Shown: positions 1 to 5,157, numbered from the stretch's first letter. The stretch is 5,157 nt of DNA from Candidatus Phaeomarinibacter sp. (GCA_028279995.1 JANQMQ010000584.1:1-5157), one strand, 5' to 3'. Numbers and translations: made by a program. The notes: generated from the letters alone by a model not told the origin.

Positions 1-313
1 CCTGATAAGCCGCAGCAATGGCCTTGACTTCAGCTTCCGAGAAACCCGGACCGCCTTCATCACCGAGGTTGCGGTACTTGAGGAATTTCAGCCCGTGGCA
101 CGCGGCACAAACTTCCTTGTAGACCTGAAAGCCACGCTGGAGGGCTGCACGGTCAAAGGTACCGAACGGACCTTCCCAGCCCCACTGAATGTCCTGCGGC
201 TTCTTGTACTCGCCCGCTGCCTGCACGGCACTGGCTCCGGAGAAAACCAGCGCTGCGGCAATGGCGGCACCGACGAATTTGGATGAGAACTGGCGCATCT
301 GCGTCTCTTTCAT
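1..313 (-). CDS. petC: cytochrome c1 of the bc1 complex, N-terminal part (runs off left edge)
   Basis: Cytochrome c1 passes electrons from the Rieske protein to soluble or membrane cytochrome c, and faces the periplasm. I translated 104 codons from the ATG at 313-311; the rest lies beyond base 1. Residues about 13-32 are an Ala-rich hydrophobic signal peptide with a likely cleavage after VQA (30-32). The mature part begins AGEYKKPQ, then WEGPFGTFDRAALQRGFQVY (46-65), typical of bacterial c1, then the covalent heme-binding motif CAACH (69-73), followed by GLKFLKYRNLGD. The axial Met region and C-terminal anchor are outside the window. The start lies 4 nt after the cytochrome b stop. A second in-frame ATG at 298-296 (residue 6) has a better upstream GAGA at 5-nt spacing and keeps the signal peptide, so it may be the true start. 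Family identity is near certain; only the start is in doubt. Confidence 0.95.
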   Translation of the reverse strand, partial: MKETQMRQFSSKFVGAAIAAALVFSGASAVQAAGEYKKPQDIQWGWEGPFGTFDRAALQRGFQVYKEVCAACHGLKFLKYRNLGDEGGPGFSEAEVKAIAAAYQ

Positions 314-317
314 CTTC

Positions 318-1640
318 TTAAGCATTACGGTCAGGTGCCGCGGTCGCCCCGGCCGGAGCGCCACCCCCACCGGATGAACCATCCGAATGGCTGCGCCCGT
401 TTTCAGCCAGCACAGCATCGGAAATGCTGGTCGGTACAGGCTTGGGCGTCTCGATGAGACCGAGGACGGGCATGACAATCAGGAAGAAAGCGAAATACGC
501 CGCTGTAAAGATCTGCGCAGCAAGCACGTATCCGCCTTCAGCAGGCTGGCCGCCGAGCCAGCCCAGCACCAGGCAGACACCGACAAAGATCCAGAAGAAC
601 TGCTTGTACAGCGGGCGATAGCGCGCCGACTTCACCTTGGACGTGTCCAGCCATGGCAGGAAGAACAGGATGGCAATCGCCGCGAACATGGCAATCACAC
701 CACCCAGCTTCGCTGAGATCGGACCAATGTCGAAAGTAATCGCACGCAGGATCGCGTAGAACGGCAGCAGGTACCATTCAGGCACAATGTGCGACGGCGT
801 CACCAGCGGGTTGGCCTCCACGTAGTTCACGGCATGGCCCAGCACGTTGGGATCGTAGAACACGAAGTAGGCGAACAGGATCGCGAAGATCGTCAGCGCG
901 AACGCATCCTTCATTGTGTAGTACGGATGGAACGGCACCGTGTCCTGCTTGTCCTTTACCTCTACGCCCGTCGGGTTGTTGTTGCCCGGCACATGCAATG
1001 CCCAGATGTGGAGGAACACCACGCCGGCAATCATGAACGGGAAGAGATAGTGCAGCGAGAAGAAGCGGTTGAGCGTTGCGTTATCAATCGCAAAGCCGCC
1101 CACGAGCCATGTCTGCAGCGGTTCACCCACAAGCGGGATGGCGCCAAACAGGGCGGTGATCACATTGGCGCCCCACAGGCTCATCTGGCCCCAGGGCAGC
1201 AGATAGCCGAGGAAGGCAGTAGCCGTCATCAGCAGGTAGATGATGACACCAAGAATCCAAAGAACTTCACGCGGGGCCTTGTAGGAACCGTAGTAGAGAC
1301 CGCGGAACATGTGCAGATACACGGCCAGGAAGAACATGGACGCGCCGTTGGAGTGCACATAGCGCAGCAGCCAGCCATAGTTCACGTCCCGCATGATTTT
1401 CTCAACACTGGCAAAGGCCAGGTCCACATGCGCGGTGTAGTGCATCGCAAGGATGATGCCGGTAACGATCTGCACAGCAAGGCAGAACGTCAGGATGCCG
1501 CCGAAGGTGTACCAGTAGTTCAGGTTTTTAGGCGTCGGAAAGTTGATCGCCGTGTCATGGGCCACCCGCATCAGCGGAAGGCGGTCATCCATCCACTTCG
1601 CAAAGCCGTTTGACGGCTGATATGTCGATTCGTGAGCCAT
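318..1640 (-). CDS. petB: cytochrome b, ubiquinol-cytochrome c reductase
   Basis: Cytochrome b is the membrane core of the bc1 complex; it oxidises ubiquinol at Qo, reduces quinone at Qi and so moves protons across the inner membrane. The 440-residue protein has the expected multiple hydrophobic helices. The paired heme ligands are visible with the family's 13-residue spacing: H96 and H110 in helix B, H197 and H211 in helix D. The Qo-site motif PEWY is at 287-290, and [13 protein letters not shown] (148-160) matches the region after helix C. It begins with ATG, preceded by CGAGG at 5-nt spacing. The gene lies 45 bp after petA and 4 nt before the upstream petC start, so it is the middle gene of the operon. 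After the last membrane segment (about 375-396) there is a low-complexity Ser/Gly/Ala tail (about 416-440). The long open frame on the opposite strand is a shadow. Confidence 0.98.
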   Translation of the reverse strand: MAHESTYQPSNGFAKWMDDRLPLMRVAHDTAINFPTPKNLNYWYTFGGILTFCLAVQIVTGIILAMHYTAHVDLAFASVEKIMRDVNYGWLLRYVHSNGASMFFLAVYLHMFRGLYYGSYKAPREVLWILGVIIYLLMTATAFLGYLLPWGQMSLWGANVITALFGAIPLVGEPLQTWLVGGFAIDNATLNRFFSLHYLFPFMIAGVVFLHIWALHVPGNNNPTGVEVKDKQDTVPFHPYYTMKDAFALTIFAILFAYFVFYDPNVLGHAVNYVEANPLVTPSHIVPEWYLLPFYAILRAITFDIGPISAKLGGVIAMFAAIAILFFLPWLDTSKVKSARYRPLYKQFFWIFVGVCLVLGWLGGQPAEGGYVLAAQIFTAAYFAFFLIVMPVLGLIETPKPVPTSISDAVLAENGRSHSDGSSGGGGAPAGATAAPDRNA

Positions 1641-1685
1641 GTATGCCTCGTCTTGTGCGTGCTTGTCTCTAGCGTGCGGGTTGGA

Positions 1686-2264
1686 TTAGCCGATGCGGAT
1701 GCGTGTGTCGGACAGGAATTCGAGTGGCGGAACCGGAAGGTTTTCCGGTGCCGGGCCACGGCGAATACGGCCTGCCACATCGTAGTGCGAGCCGTGGCAC
1801 GGGCAGAACCAGCCACCGAAATCACCCTGATTGGTAAGCGGCACGCACCCAAGGTGAGTACACACGCCGACAAGCACCAGCCACTTCTCACTGTCCGATG
1901 CAGCGCGGTTGATATCCTCAGCGTCAGCAGCCGGGTCGATATTGGCATTGCGCGCAATCGGGTCAGGAAGCTCGTCCAGGGTGACGGCTTTTGACTCTTC
2001 AATCTCAGCCGGTGTGCGGTGGCGGATGAAAATGGGCTTGCCGCGCCACATGATCGTCACCACCTGACCTTCAGCAACATTGCTGATGTCCACTTCCGTG
2101 GACGCCAGGGCGCGCGTGGAAGCGTCCGGGTTCATCTGGTCGACCAGCGGCCACACGGCAAAGGCGCCGCCGACAGCGGCAAACGCGCCGGTGGCCACAT
2201 ACAAGAAGTCGCGACGGGTGGGCTCTTCGCCTGCCTCGGTCACTGCTGAATTAGCGTCTGCCAA
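1686..2264 (-). CDS. petA: Rieske iron-sulfur subunit of the bc1 complex
   Basis: This subunit takes one electron from ubiquinol at the Qo site and carries it to cytochrome c1 through a [2Fe-2S] cluster on a mobile periplasmic head. The 192-residue protein starts with a Tat-type twin-arginine motif TRRDFL (16-21), followed by a hydrophobic anchor (about 21-41). The cluster motifs are intact: box I CTHLGC (135-140) gives ligands C135 and H137; box II CPCHGSHY (154-161) gives C154 and H157. C140 and C156 are positioned for the stabilising disulfide, and S159 and Y161 match residues that raise the cluster potential in high-potential family members. The start codon is TTG, chosen because GGAGG lies 9 nt upstream (2274-2278) and no ATG lies close by in frame. 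It is the first gene of the petABC operon, and transcription probably starts in the divergent region upstream. Confidence 0.97.
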   Translation of the reverse strand: MADANSAVTEAGEEPTRRDFLYVATGAFAAVGGAFAVWPLVDQMNPDASTRALASTEVDISNVAEGQVVTIMWRGKPIFIRHRTPAEIEESKAVTLDELPDPIARNANIDPAADAEDINRAASDSEKWLVLVGVCTHLGCVPLTNQGDFGGWFCPCHGSHYDVAGRIRRGPAPENLPVPPLEFLSDTRIRIG

Positions 2265-2273
2265 CGGATGGAT

Positions 2274-2278
2274 CCTCC
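2274..2278 (-). promoter_or_regulatory. Shine-Dalgarno of petA, deciding a TTG start
   Basis: On the minus strand GGAGG stands 9 nt before TTG (2264-2262). This is the strongest anti-16S match in the area and fixes the rare TTG as initiation codon. The resulting N-terminus places the twin-arginine motif at residues 17-18, as expected for a Rieske protein. Confidence 0.75.
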
Positions 2279-2436
2279 GGACTTGGATATTCGGTCATGC
2301 GCCCCGGCAAGGGCTGCATAATGGTCTAACCAGCAACGAAAAACGACGCGGAATTGTTGGTAGGACTCATGGGTACGCTTACTGAAAAGCTGGCGCGTCG
2401 CTTCGTTCTTTTGCCACCCGTGACGCTAAATTGTCC

Positions 2437-2449
2437 ACCCCCGTGGGGT
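2437..2449. repeat. short palindrome in the petA/trmL divergent region
   Basis: ACCCC and GGGGT form perfect 5-bp arms around CGT. It lies about 175 bp before petA and 128 bp before trmL. It could be a regulator half-site pair, but arms this short arise by chance in GC-rich DNA. No family of operator is recognised. Confidence 0.3.
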
Positions 2450-2576
2450 TATGTGGCACGATGACGCAAGTTTTCGCTGCCAAGTGACTGATATGTCTGG
2501 CAAAAGCACCAGCGGAGACACGACGCCGCAGCCCCTCCGCTGCCCTCTGCCCTGACCTGTTGAGCGAGTCACACCA

Positions 2577-3110
2577 ATGCGCCTGGCGCTCTTTGAGCCC
2601 GATATCCCCCAAAATGCGGGCACGATCATGCGAATGGCGGCCTGTATGGGCGTCGCTGTGGACATCATCGAGCCCTGCGGTTTTACCCTGTCAGACCGGC
2701 GGTTCCGGCGTGCCGGCATGGACTATCTGGATCATCTGGACCTGGCCGTGCACCCGTCCTACGAGGCATTCGCATCTGCGCCTGCCAGAACCGGCAGCCG
2801 CACCATCCTGCTGACCACGAGGGCAGACACCGCTCATCACGAAATCACCTATCAGCCTGGCGACACGCTGATGGTCGGTCGCGAAAGCGCAGGCGTGCCT
2901 GACCATGTCCACGAAGCTGCGGACCTCTGCGTCAAAATACCCATGCAGTCGATCCCATCTTTGCGCTCGCTCAATGTGGCCATGGCAGCCTCCATGGTAC
3001 TTGGCGAGGCGCTGCGCCAGACAGGGCGGTTTCCGACCCTGACATCCGCACACAAGATTGACGACCCAACGGTCGCACATGCACACACTGCAACTGGAGT
3101 ATCCCCGTGA
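2577..3110 (+). CDS. trmL: tRNA (cytidine(34)-2'-O)-methyltransferase, TrmL-like SPOUT family
   Basis: TrmL methylates the 2'-O of the wobble nucleotide (C34 or cmnm5U34) of some leucine tRNAs, using S-adenosylmethionine. The 177-residue protein shows the SpoU/TrmH-type SPOUT motifs in order: [12 protein letters not shown] (8-19, motif 1 with N13 and R19), [11 protein letters not shown] (99-109, motif 2 with the conserved E103), and [19 protein letters not shown] (121-139, motif 3 of the knotted SAM site). It is longer than the roughly 157-residue E. coli TrmL because of a tail after about residue 150, rich in Thr, Ala and His, with no recognised domain. The start is ATG with only a weak upstream GAG, but motif 1 follows directly after [11 protein letters not shown] as usual for the family. 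Its stop overlaps the hemF start. Methylase family is certain; the position-34 specificity is inferred by resemblance. Confidence 0.92.
   Translation: MRLALFEPDIPQNAGTIMRMAACMGVAVDIIEPCGFTLSDRRFRRAGMDYLDHLDLAVHPSYEAFASAPARTGSRTILLTTRADTAHHEITYQPGDTLMVGRESAGVPDHVHEAADLCVKIPMQSIPSLRSLNVAMAASMVLGEALRQTGRFPTLTSAHKIDDPTVAHAHTATGVSP
3095..3110 (+). promoter_or_regulatory. hemF ribosome binding site and GTGA stop-start overlap
   Basis: TGGAG (3095-3099) lies 7 nt before the hemF GTG (3107-3109), inside the last codons of trmL. The trmL stop TGA (3108-3110) shares bases with that start. This supports GTG as the true hemF start and indicates translational coupling, so that hemF is expressed from the trmL message. 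Confidence 0.8.
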
Positions 3111-4018
3111 GTGATGCCGCCCTTTCCCATCCAAACACCGCCGATTACGTCAGCGAAGACCACAAGGCCACGGCTGCGGCCTGGTTCCGCCAGCTGCGGG
3201 ACGACATCTGCGCAAGCTACGAGAAAATCGAAGATGAGCTGACCGGCACCTACGCGGACAGACCAGCAGGTCGCTTTGAGCGCACGCCATGGGAGCGTGG
3301 TGATGCCGGCGAAGACAAGGGCGGCGGCGAGATGTCCATCATGAAGGGCCGCGTCTTTGAAAAAGTCGGCGTCCACATCTCGACGGTCTACGGCGAATTC
3401 TCGGAAGAATTCCGCCAGCAGATTCCCGGCGCCGAAGACGATCCGCGCTTCTGGGCCAGCGGCATCTCCCTGATCGCCCACATGCAGAACCCCCACGTGC
3501 CTGCCGTCCACATGAACACCCGCCACGTGGTCACCACCAAGGGCTGGTTCGGCGGCGGCGCCGACCTGACACCGGTGCTCAACCGCTACCGCAATCAGGA
3601 ATTTGAAGATTCCGTCGAGTTCCACGCGGCGATGAAAGCCTCCTGCGACCCTCACGGCGCGGACTACTACAAGCGCTTCAAGGAGTGGTGCGACGAATAC
3701 TTCTTCCTCCCCCACCGCGATGAGCCGCGCGGCATCGGCGGCATCTTCTATGACCGTCACAACACCGGTGACTGGGACAAGGACTTTGTCTTCACGCAGG
3801 ATGTAGGCCGGGCCTTCCGCGACATCTACCCAACGCTGGTGCGCAAGCGCATGAATGATCCGTGGACGGAAGAAGAACGCGAAGAGCAACTCATCCGCCG
3901 CGGTCGCTATGTGGAGTTCAACCTGCTTTACGACCGTGGCACAACGTTTGGCCTCAAGACGGGCGGCAATGTGAACTCCATCCTGTCGTCCATGCCGCCG
4001 GAAGTTAAGTGGCCGTAA
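3107..4018 (+). CDS. hemF: oxygen-dependent coproporphyrinogen III oxidase
   Basis: HemF converts coproporphyrinogen III to protoporphyrinogen IX in the cytoplasm, using molecular oxygen for oxidative decarboxylation of two propionates; no metal or radical SAM cluster is needed. The 303-residue protein is close to E. coli HemF in length (about 299). Conserved blocks appear in order: [18 protein letters not shown] (72-89), [20 protein letters not shown] (134-153), the [19 protein letters not shown] block (194-212) continuing into IFYDR, and [20 protein letters not shown] (264-283) running into [16 protein letters not shown]135 and H140 flank the active-site region. Two small departures from the usual sequence are VGVH (usually VGVN) and GNVNS (usually GNVES); both are at tolerant-looking positions. 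It begins with GTG, overlaps trmL by 4 bp and ends before a strong terminator. The divergent bc1 operon is a user of the heme it helps to make. Confidence 0.98.
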   Translation: MSDAALSHPNTADYVSEDHKATAAAWFRQLRDDICASYEKIEDELTGTYADRPAGRFERTPWERGDAGEDKGGGEMSIMKGRVFEKVGVHISTVYGEFSEEFRQQIPGAEDDPRFWASGISLIAHMQNPHVPAVHMNTRHVVTTKGWFGGGADLTPVLNRYRNQEFEDSVEFHAAMKASCDPHGADYYKRFKEWCDEYFFLPHRDEPRGIGGIFYDRHNTGDWDKDFVFTQDVGRAFRDIYPTLVRKRMNDPWTEEEREEQLIRRGRYVEFNLLYDRGTTFGLKTGGNVNSILSSMPPEVKWP

Positions 4019-4060
4019 CGGGGCCTTCGATCAGGGCACAAAGCCCGCTTCGAGCATAAC

Positions 4061-4094
4061 AAAGGGGACGGTCACGCATGACCGTCCCCTTTTT
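4061..4094 (+). terminator. rho-independent terminator after hemF, possibly bidirectional
   Basis: A perfect 14-bp inverted repeat (arms 4061-4074 and 4079-4092, loop CGCA) has the GC-rich core GGGGACGGTCA and runs into TTTTT (4090-4094) on the plus strand. It starts 42 bp after the hemF stop. Read on the minus strand, the same stem is preceded by AAAAA and followed by TTTGTT, so it could also stop leftward transcripts from the small gene at 4211-4393, with which hemF is convergent. Confidence 0.92.
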
Positions 4095-4127
4095 GTATCG
4101 GCTGACATATGCAGGGGTATGCCGTTC

Positions 4128-4144
4128 GTGGAGGGGGACTCCAC
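4128..4144. repeat. small hairpin between hemF terminator and the YRG gene
   Basis: GTGGAG and CTCCAC form a perfect 6-bp stem around GGGGA. It lies 67 bp past the stop of the leftward small gene. There is no T-run on either side, so it is at most a weak or RNA-stabilising structure. The rest of 4095-4210 shows nothing I can assign. Confidence 0.3.
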
Positions 4145-4210
4145 ACGGGGTACGGCACAGCATCTGCCAGCCAATCGTTGGTCGCCTCAACCGGCGCTTA
4201 CCGAACTGAC

Positions 4211-4393
4211 TCAGTCCTTGTAGTCAGTACCGCGATACTTGAGATCATGACCATGCTTCTGGTCTTCATGGTGCGCCTTGTACGACGCGCCCCGGTATTT
4301 GACCTCTTCGCCTTCCTTGTACTCGTGGTGGGCTTCAACATCCTTGTTGCCGCCCTTGTTCTCCATGCCGCGATAGATCTTCTTTTCAGACAT
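4211..4393 (-). CDS. small YRG-repeat protein, DUF4278-like, unknown function
   Basis: I do not know its function. The 60-residue protein has YRG at 7-9, 33-35 and 53-55. The last two sit in a tandem repeat of about 19-20 residues: AHHE...VKYRGASYK (21-39) and AHHE...LKYRGTDYK (40-59). The two units differ markedly at the DNA level, so the repeat appears kept as protein. It has 10 Lys, 3 Arg, 13 Asp/Glu, 6 His, no Cys, no membrane segment and no signal peptide: a soluble, highly hydrophilic, cytoplasmic protein. The YRG motifs resemble the short bacterial family I recall as DUF4278, best known from cyanobacteria; this assignment is from memory. ATG is preceded by GGAG at 7-nt spacing (4401-4404). 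The gene stands alone, convergent with hemF, after a 447-bp non-coding region. The six His could bind metal, which is only a guess. Confidence 0.8.
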   Translation of the reverse strand: MSEKKIYRGMENKGGNKDVEAHHEYKEGEEVKYRGASYKAHHEDQKHGHDLKYRGTDYKD

Positions 4394-4400
4394 ATTCTCA

Positions 4401-4404
4401 CTCC
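4401..4404 (-). promoter_or_regulatory. Shine-Dalgarno of the YRG-repeat gene
   Basis: GGAG on the minus strand stands 7 nt before ATG (4393-4391). It selects this frame over an overlapping 81-codon frame on the same strand (4198-4443), whose product has a composition typical of an off-frame reading. Confidence 0.75.
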
Positions 4405-4412
4405 GAAGTCGT

Positions 4413-4452
4413 CAGAACGGATCAGGTCCGTTGCCAAAGCCATGGCGTTCTG
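4413..4452 (-). repeat. nested inverted repeats in the presumed leader of the YRG gene
   Basis: CAGAACG (4413-4419) pairs perfectly with CGTTCTG (4446-4452). Inside, AACGGA (4416-4421) pairs with TCCGTT (4427-4432) around a 5-base loop. The two stems share bases 4416-4419, so they cannot form together. They lie just upstream of the ribosome binding site (4401-4404). A switch is possible, but arms of 6-7 bp are not rare in such DNA. Confidence 0.4.
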
Positions 4453-4464
4453 TCTTTCCTGAGT

Positions 4465-4494
4465 GCGCCGCCCGAAGCCTGTTCGGGGCAGCGC
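4465..4494. repeat. inverted repeat with GC-rich stem
   Basis: CCCGAA (4471-4476) and TTCGGG (4482-4487) pair around a 5-base loop, and outer GCGC copies (4465-4468, 4491-4494) can extend the stem across a small internal loop. No T-run follows on either strand, so it is not a standard terminator. Confidence 0.45.
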
Positions 4495-4522
4495 GAAACG
4501 TCACGCCACTATTGCTACAAAT

Positions 4523-4553
4523 CGACGGACACAGCTGATGACACAGTCCGTCG
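4523..4553. repeat. 8-bp perfect inverted repeat
   Basis: CGACGGAC (4523-4530) and GTCCGTCG (4546-4553) are exact reverse complements around a 15-base loop. The stem is stronger than most of the others in this stretch. No T-run follows immediately on either strand. Confidence 0.5.
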
Positions 4554-4585
4554 GCTTGAACTTTTGACGCATGCCCAATGCGGCA

Positions 4586-4631
4586 GATGACAAGACCAAG
4601 TCTTGAAACCAGCCCCTCAAGTCTTGTCGTC
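4586..4631. repeat. 11-bp inverted repeat enclosing paired CAAGTCTTG sites
   Basis: GATGACAAGAC (4586-4596) pairs with GTCTTGTCGTC (4621-4631) in 10 of 11 positions, the remaining one being a T/G pair. Within and across it, the near-palindrome CAAGTCTTG occurs at 4597-4605 and again at 4618-4626, exactly 21 bp apart. This could be a two-site operator or a folded RNA; no known regulator's motif is recognised. Confidence 0.5.
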
Positions 4632-4651
4632 ATTAACCACGTAAGCAACAG

Positions 4652-4700
4652 AAAAATAAGAGTTTTTCGCGGTTTTTGCGGTCCGTTTTGCCGCGTTTTT
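4652..4700. other. phased A/T tracts, probable intrinsic DNA bend
   Basis: Homopolymer tracts occur at 4652-4656 (A5), 4663-4667 (T5), 4673-4677 (T5), 4686-4689 (T4) and 4696-4700 (T5). Their centres are about 11, 10, 12.5 and 10.5 bp apart, close to the helical repeat, in otherwise GC-rich DNA. Such phasing is known to curve DNA and is often found near promoters or nucleoid-protein sites. Read leftward, the tracts could act as an A-rich upstream element for a promoter near 4620-4650. Confidence 0.5.
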
Positions 4701-4840
4701 CATCAACTGCTCAAGCATTGAACAGGTTGGGGGGCGCGCGCAGCGACATGGCCGGATCTGACCATAAATCAGGCTCACGAATACATCGCTCAACTTGTGG
4801 GCAAATGTGGTCTCGATTAGGCCTATTGCCGCAAAGATCG

Positions 4841-5157
4841 CTAGTAGATCGTCGCCTGCACAACGGCCTTCAAGCGCTCGATGATGGAGAACTCGTCCTC
4901 GGTGAAATCGGAGTCGATCCACCACTCTTCCACTTCGTCGCGCACGCGGCCGATCTCCGGGCCTTCAGGTACCCCGGCAGACATGATCATGGAGCCCGTC
5001 AGCGGCAGTTCAGGACGCTCCCAGCTATCCGCCATGGCCAAAAGCGCCCGCCACTGGAAGGCATTGGTGGTCTTGCCGTCTTCGGCCCATCCAAGCATCA
5101 CCCGGTCCTTGAAGAGCTGGAGCCCCATATTGTAGAGCGCCCGCCGCACTTCGCGCA
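4841..5157 (-). CDS. cca: CCA tRNA nucleotidyltransferase, C-terminal part (runs off right edge)
   Basis: CCA-adding enzymes build or repair the 3' CCA end of tRNAs from CTP and ATP without a nucleic acid template. Only the last 104 residues and the stop are in the window; the catalytic head with its metal-binding DxD is outside. What is seen matches the helical C-terminal region of the alphaproteobacterial enzyme: REVRRALYNMGLQLFKDRVM at the left, then LGWAEDGK, WRALLAMADSWERPELPLTG (28-residue spacing from the first block), SAGVPEGPEIGRVRDEVEEW and WIDSDFTEDE. The order PLTG, GVPEGP, EEWW, DF is the family's usual pattern. The frame is open to the edge, so the GTG at 5149 is internal and not a start. 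No clear terminator follows. A poly(A) polymerase-like relative is possible, but less likely. Confidence 0.87.
   Translation of the reverse strand, partial: REVRRALYNMGLQLFKDRVMLGWAEDGKTTNAFQWRALLAMADSWERPELPLTGSMIMSAGVPEGPEIGRVRDEVEEWWIDSDFTEDEFSIIERLKAVVQATIY

Larger units (their letters stand above)
2265..2576. promoter_or_regulatory. divergent intergenic region between petA and trmL
   Basis: This 312-bp stretch between two divergent genes must hold the promoters for petABC (leftward) and trmL-hemF (rightward), unless one starts inside a neighbour. I looked for -35/-10 pairs with 16-18 bp spacing on both strands and found none convincing enough to call. There is no FNR-type TTGAT-N4-ATCAA box. 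A short palindrome, ACCCC-CGT-GGGGT (2437-2449), sits near the middle, and TGACGC occurs twice in the same orientation (2421 and 2462). Two GANTC sites (2364-2368 and 2566-2570) are possible CcrM methylation sites. Small open frames overlapping it have no ribosome binding site or recognisable product. Confidence 0.6.
4394..4840. other. 447-bp non-coding region upstream of the YRG gene and downstream of the CCA enzyme
   Basis: No convincing gene lies here: open frames crossing it lack ribosome binding sites and recognisable content. It holds inverted repeats at 4413-4452, 4465-4494, 4523-4553, 4568-4582 and 4586-4631, a pair of CAAGTCTTG sites, and phased A/T tracts at 4652-4700. The promoter of the YRG gene should be here. 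The part next to the CCA gene stop (4701-4840) shows only a G-run with alternating GC (4729-4741) and no hairpin-plus-T terminator for that gene. Confidence 0.6.

Noticed and set aside
789..1613. 274-codon open frame on the plus strand opposite cytochrome b
   Set aside because: It lies wholly antisense to a certain gene, its product is His/Arg/Val-rich in the way codon-phase shadows of GC-rich genes are, and no family is recognisable.
1571..2002. 143-codon minus-strand frame overlapping petA and petB
   Set aside because: Off-frame reading of the Rieske gene; Arg/Thr/Ser-rich with no motif, and both true genes are unmistakable.
2412..2456. Possible promoter (TTGTCC with TATGTG) in the divergent region
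   Set aside because: The spacer is only 13 bp, too short for a sigma-70 type promoter, and other pairs tried in the region also had wrong spacing.
2852..3889. 345-codon open frame on the minus strand across trmL and hemF
   Set aside because: Longer than hemF itself, but antisense to two genes with complete family motifs; the product looks like an antisense reading and spans a gene boundary.
4198..4443. 81-codon minus-strand frame overlapping the YRG gene
   Set aside because: Off-frame, Arg/Thr/Met-rich product without repeats; the YRG frame has the better ribosome binding site and a repeat conserved in protein.
4668..4700. Possible plus-strand terminator, CGCGG...CCGCG followed by TTTTT
   Set aside because: The stem is only 5 bp with an 18-base loop, and no plus-strand gene precedes it after the strong hemF terminator; the T-run belongs to the phased tract series.
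4617..4703. 28-codon Lys/Ala-rich peptide (starting MKNAAKRTAKTAK) on the minus strand, or 33 codons from the ATG at 4718
   Set aside because: Histone-tail-like at first sight, but there is no proper ribosome binding site, and the Lys codons simply reflect the phased A tracts. The same bases fit better as bent DNA.
4729..4741. G6 run joined to alternating GC, possible Z-DNA or quadruplex site
   Set aside because: Only one G-run is present and the alternating tract is 8 bp, too short to support either structure.
4617..4925. 102-codon minus-strand frame overlapping the CCA enzyme
   Set aside because: Its first third is an off-frame reading of the CCA enzyme gene, and its remainder has no family resemblance.

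Overview
The window looks like chromosomal DNA of an alphaproteobacterium. Protein-level family resemblance suggests this: a cytochrome bc1 complex with the order Rieske protein, cytochrome b, cytochrome c1; an alphaproteobacterial-type class II CCA-adding enzyme; and an oxygen-dependent coproporphyrinogen oxidase beside a TrmL-type tRNA methylase. The DNA is fairly GC-rich. I cannot name a genus from the sequence alone.

Layout. Positions 1-2264 (minus strand) hold the ubiquinol-cytochrome c reductase operon petA-petB-petC: the Rieske iron-sulfur protein (TTG start), cytochrome b, and the first 104 codons of cytochrome c1, which runs off the left edge. A 312-bp divergent intergenic region (2265-2576) separates it from a plus-strand pair, trmL (2577-3110) and hemF (3107-4018). 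These overlap by 4 bp (GTGA) and are probably translationally coupled. A strong hairpin terminator (4061-4094) follows hemF.

The right part is less ordinary. A minus-strand 60-residue gene (4211-4393) encodes a charged, His-rich protein with three YRG motifs, two of them in a tandem protein-level repeat. It resembles the YRG-motif family I recall as DUF4278, and has a clean ribosome binding site. Upstream of it lies a 447-bp non-coding stretch (4394-4840). It carries several inverted repeats, two copies of a 9-bp near-palindrome spaced 21 bp apart, and a run of A/T tracts phased close to the helical repeat. The window ends with the C-terminal 104 residues of a minus-strand CCA tRNA nucleotidyltransferase (4841-5157).

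How they work together. The bc1 complex carries two b hemes and one c heme, and HemF makes protoporphyrinogen precursor for heme in the presence of oxygen, so the left two-thirds pairs a heme-containing respiratory complex with a heme biosynthesis enzyme across a shared divergent region. TrmL and the CCA enzyme are tRNA maturation functions. I see no mobile element, CRISPR array, tRNA or rRNA. No large novel system is evident; the most interesting parts are the small YRG-repeat protein and the structured non-coding DNA upstream of it.
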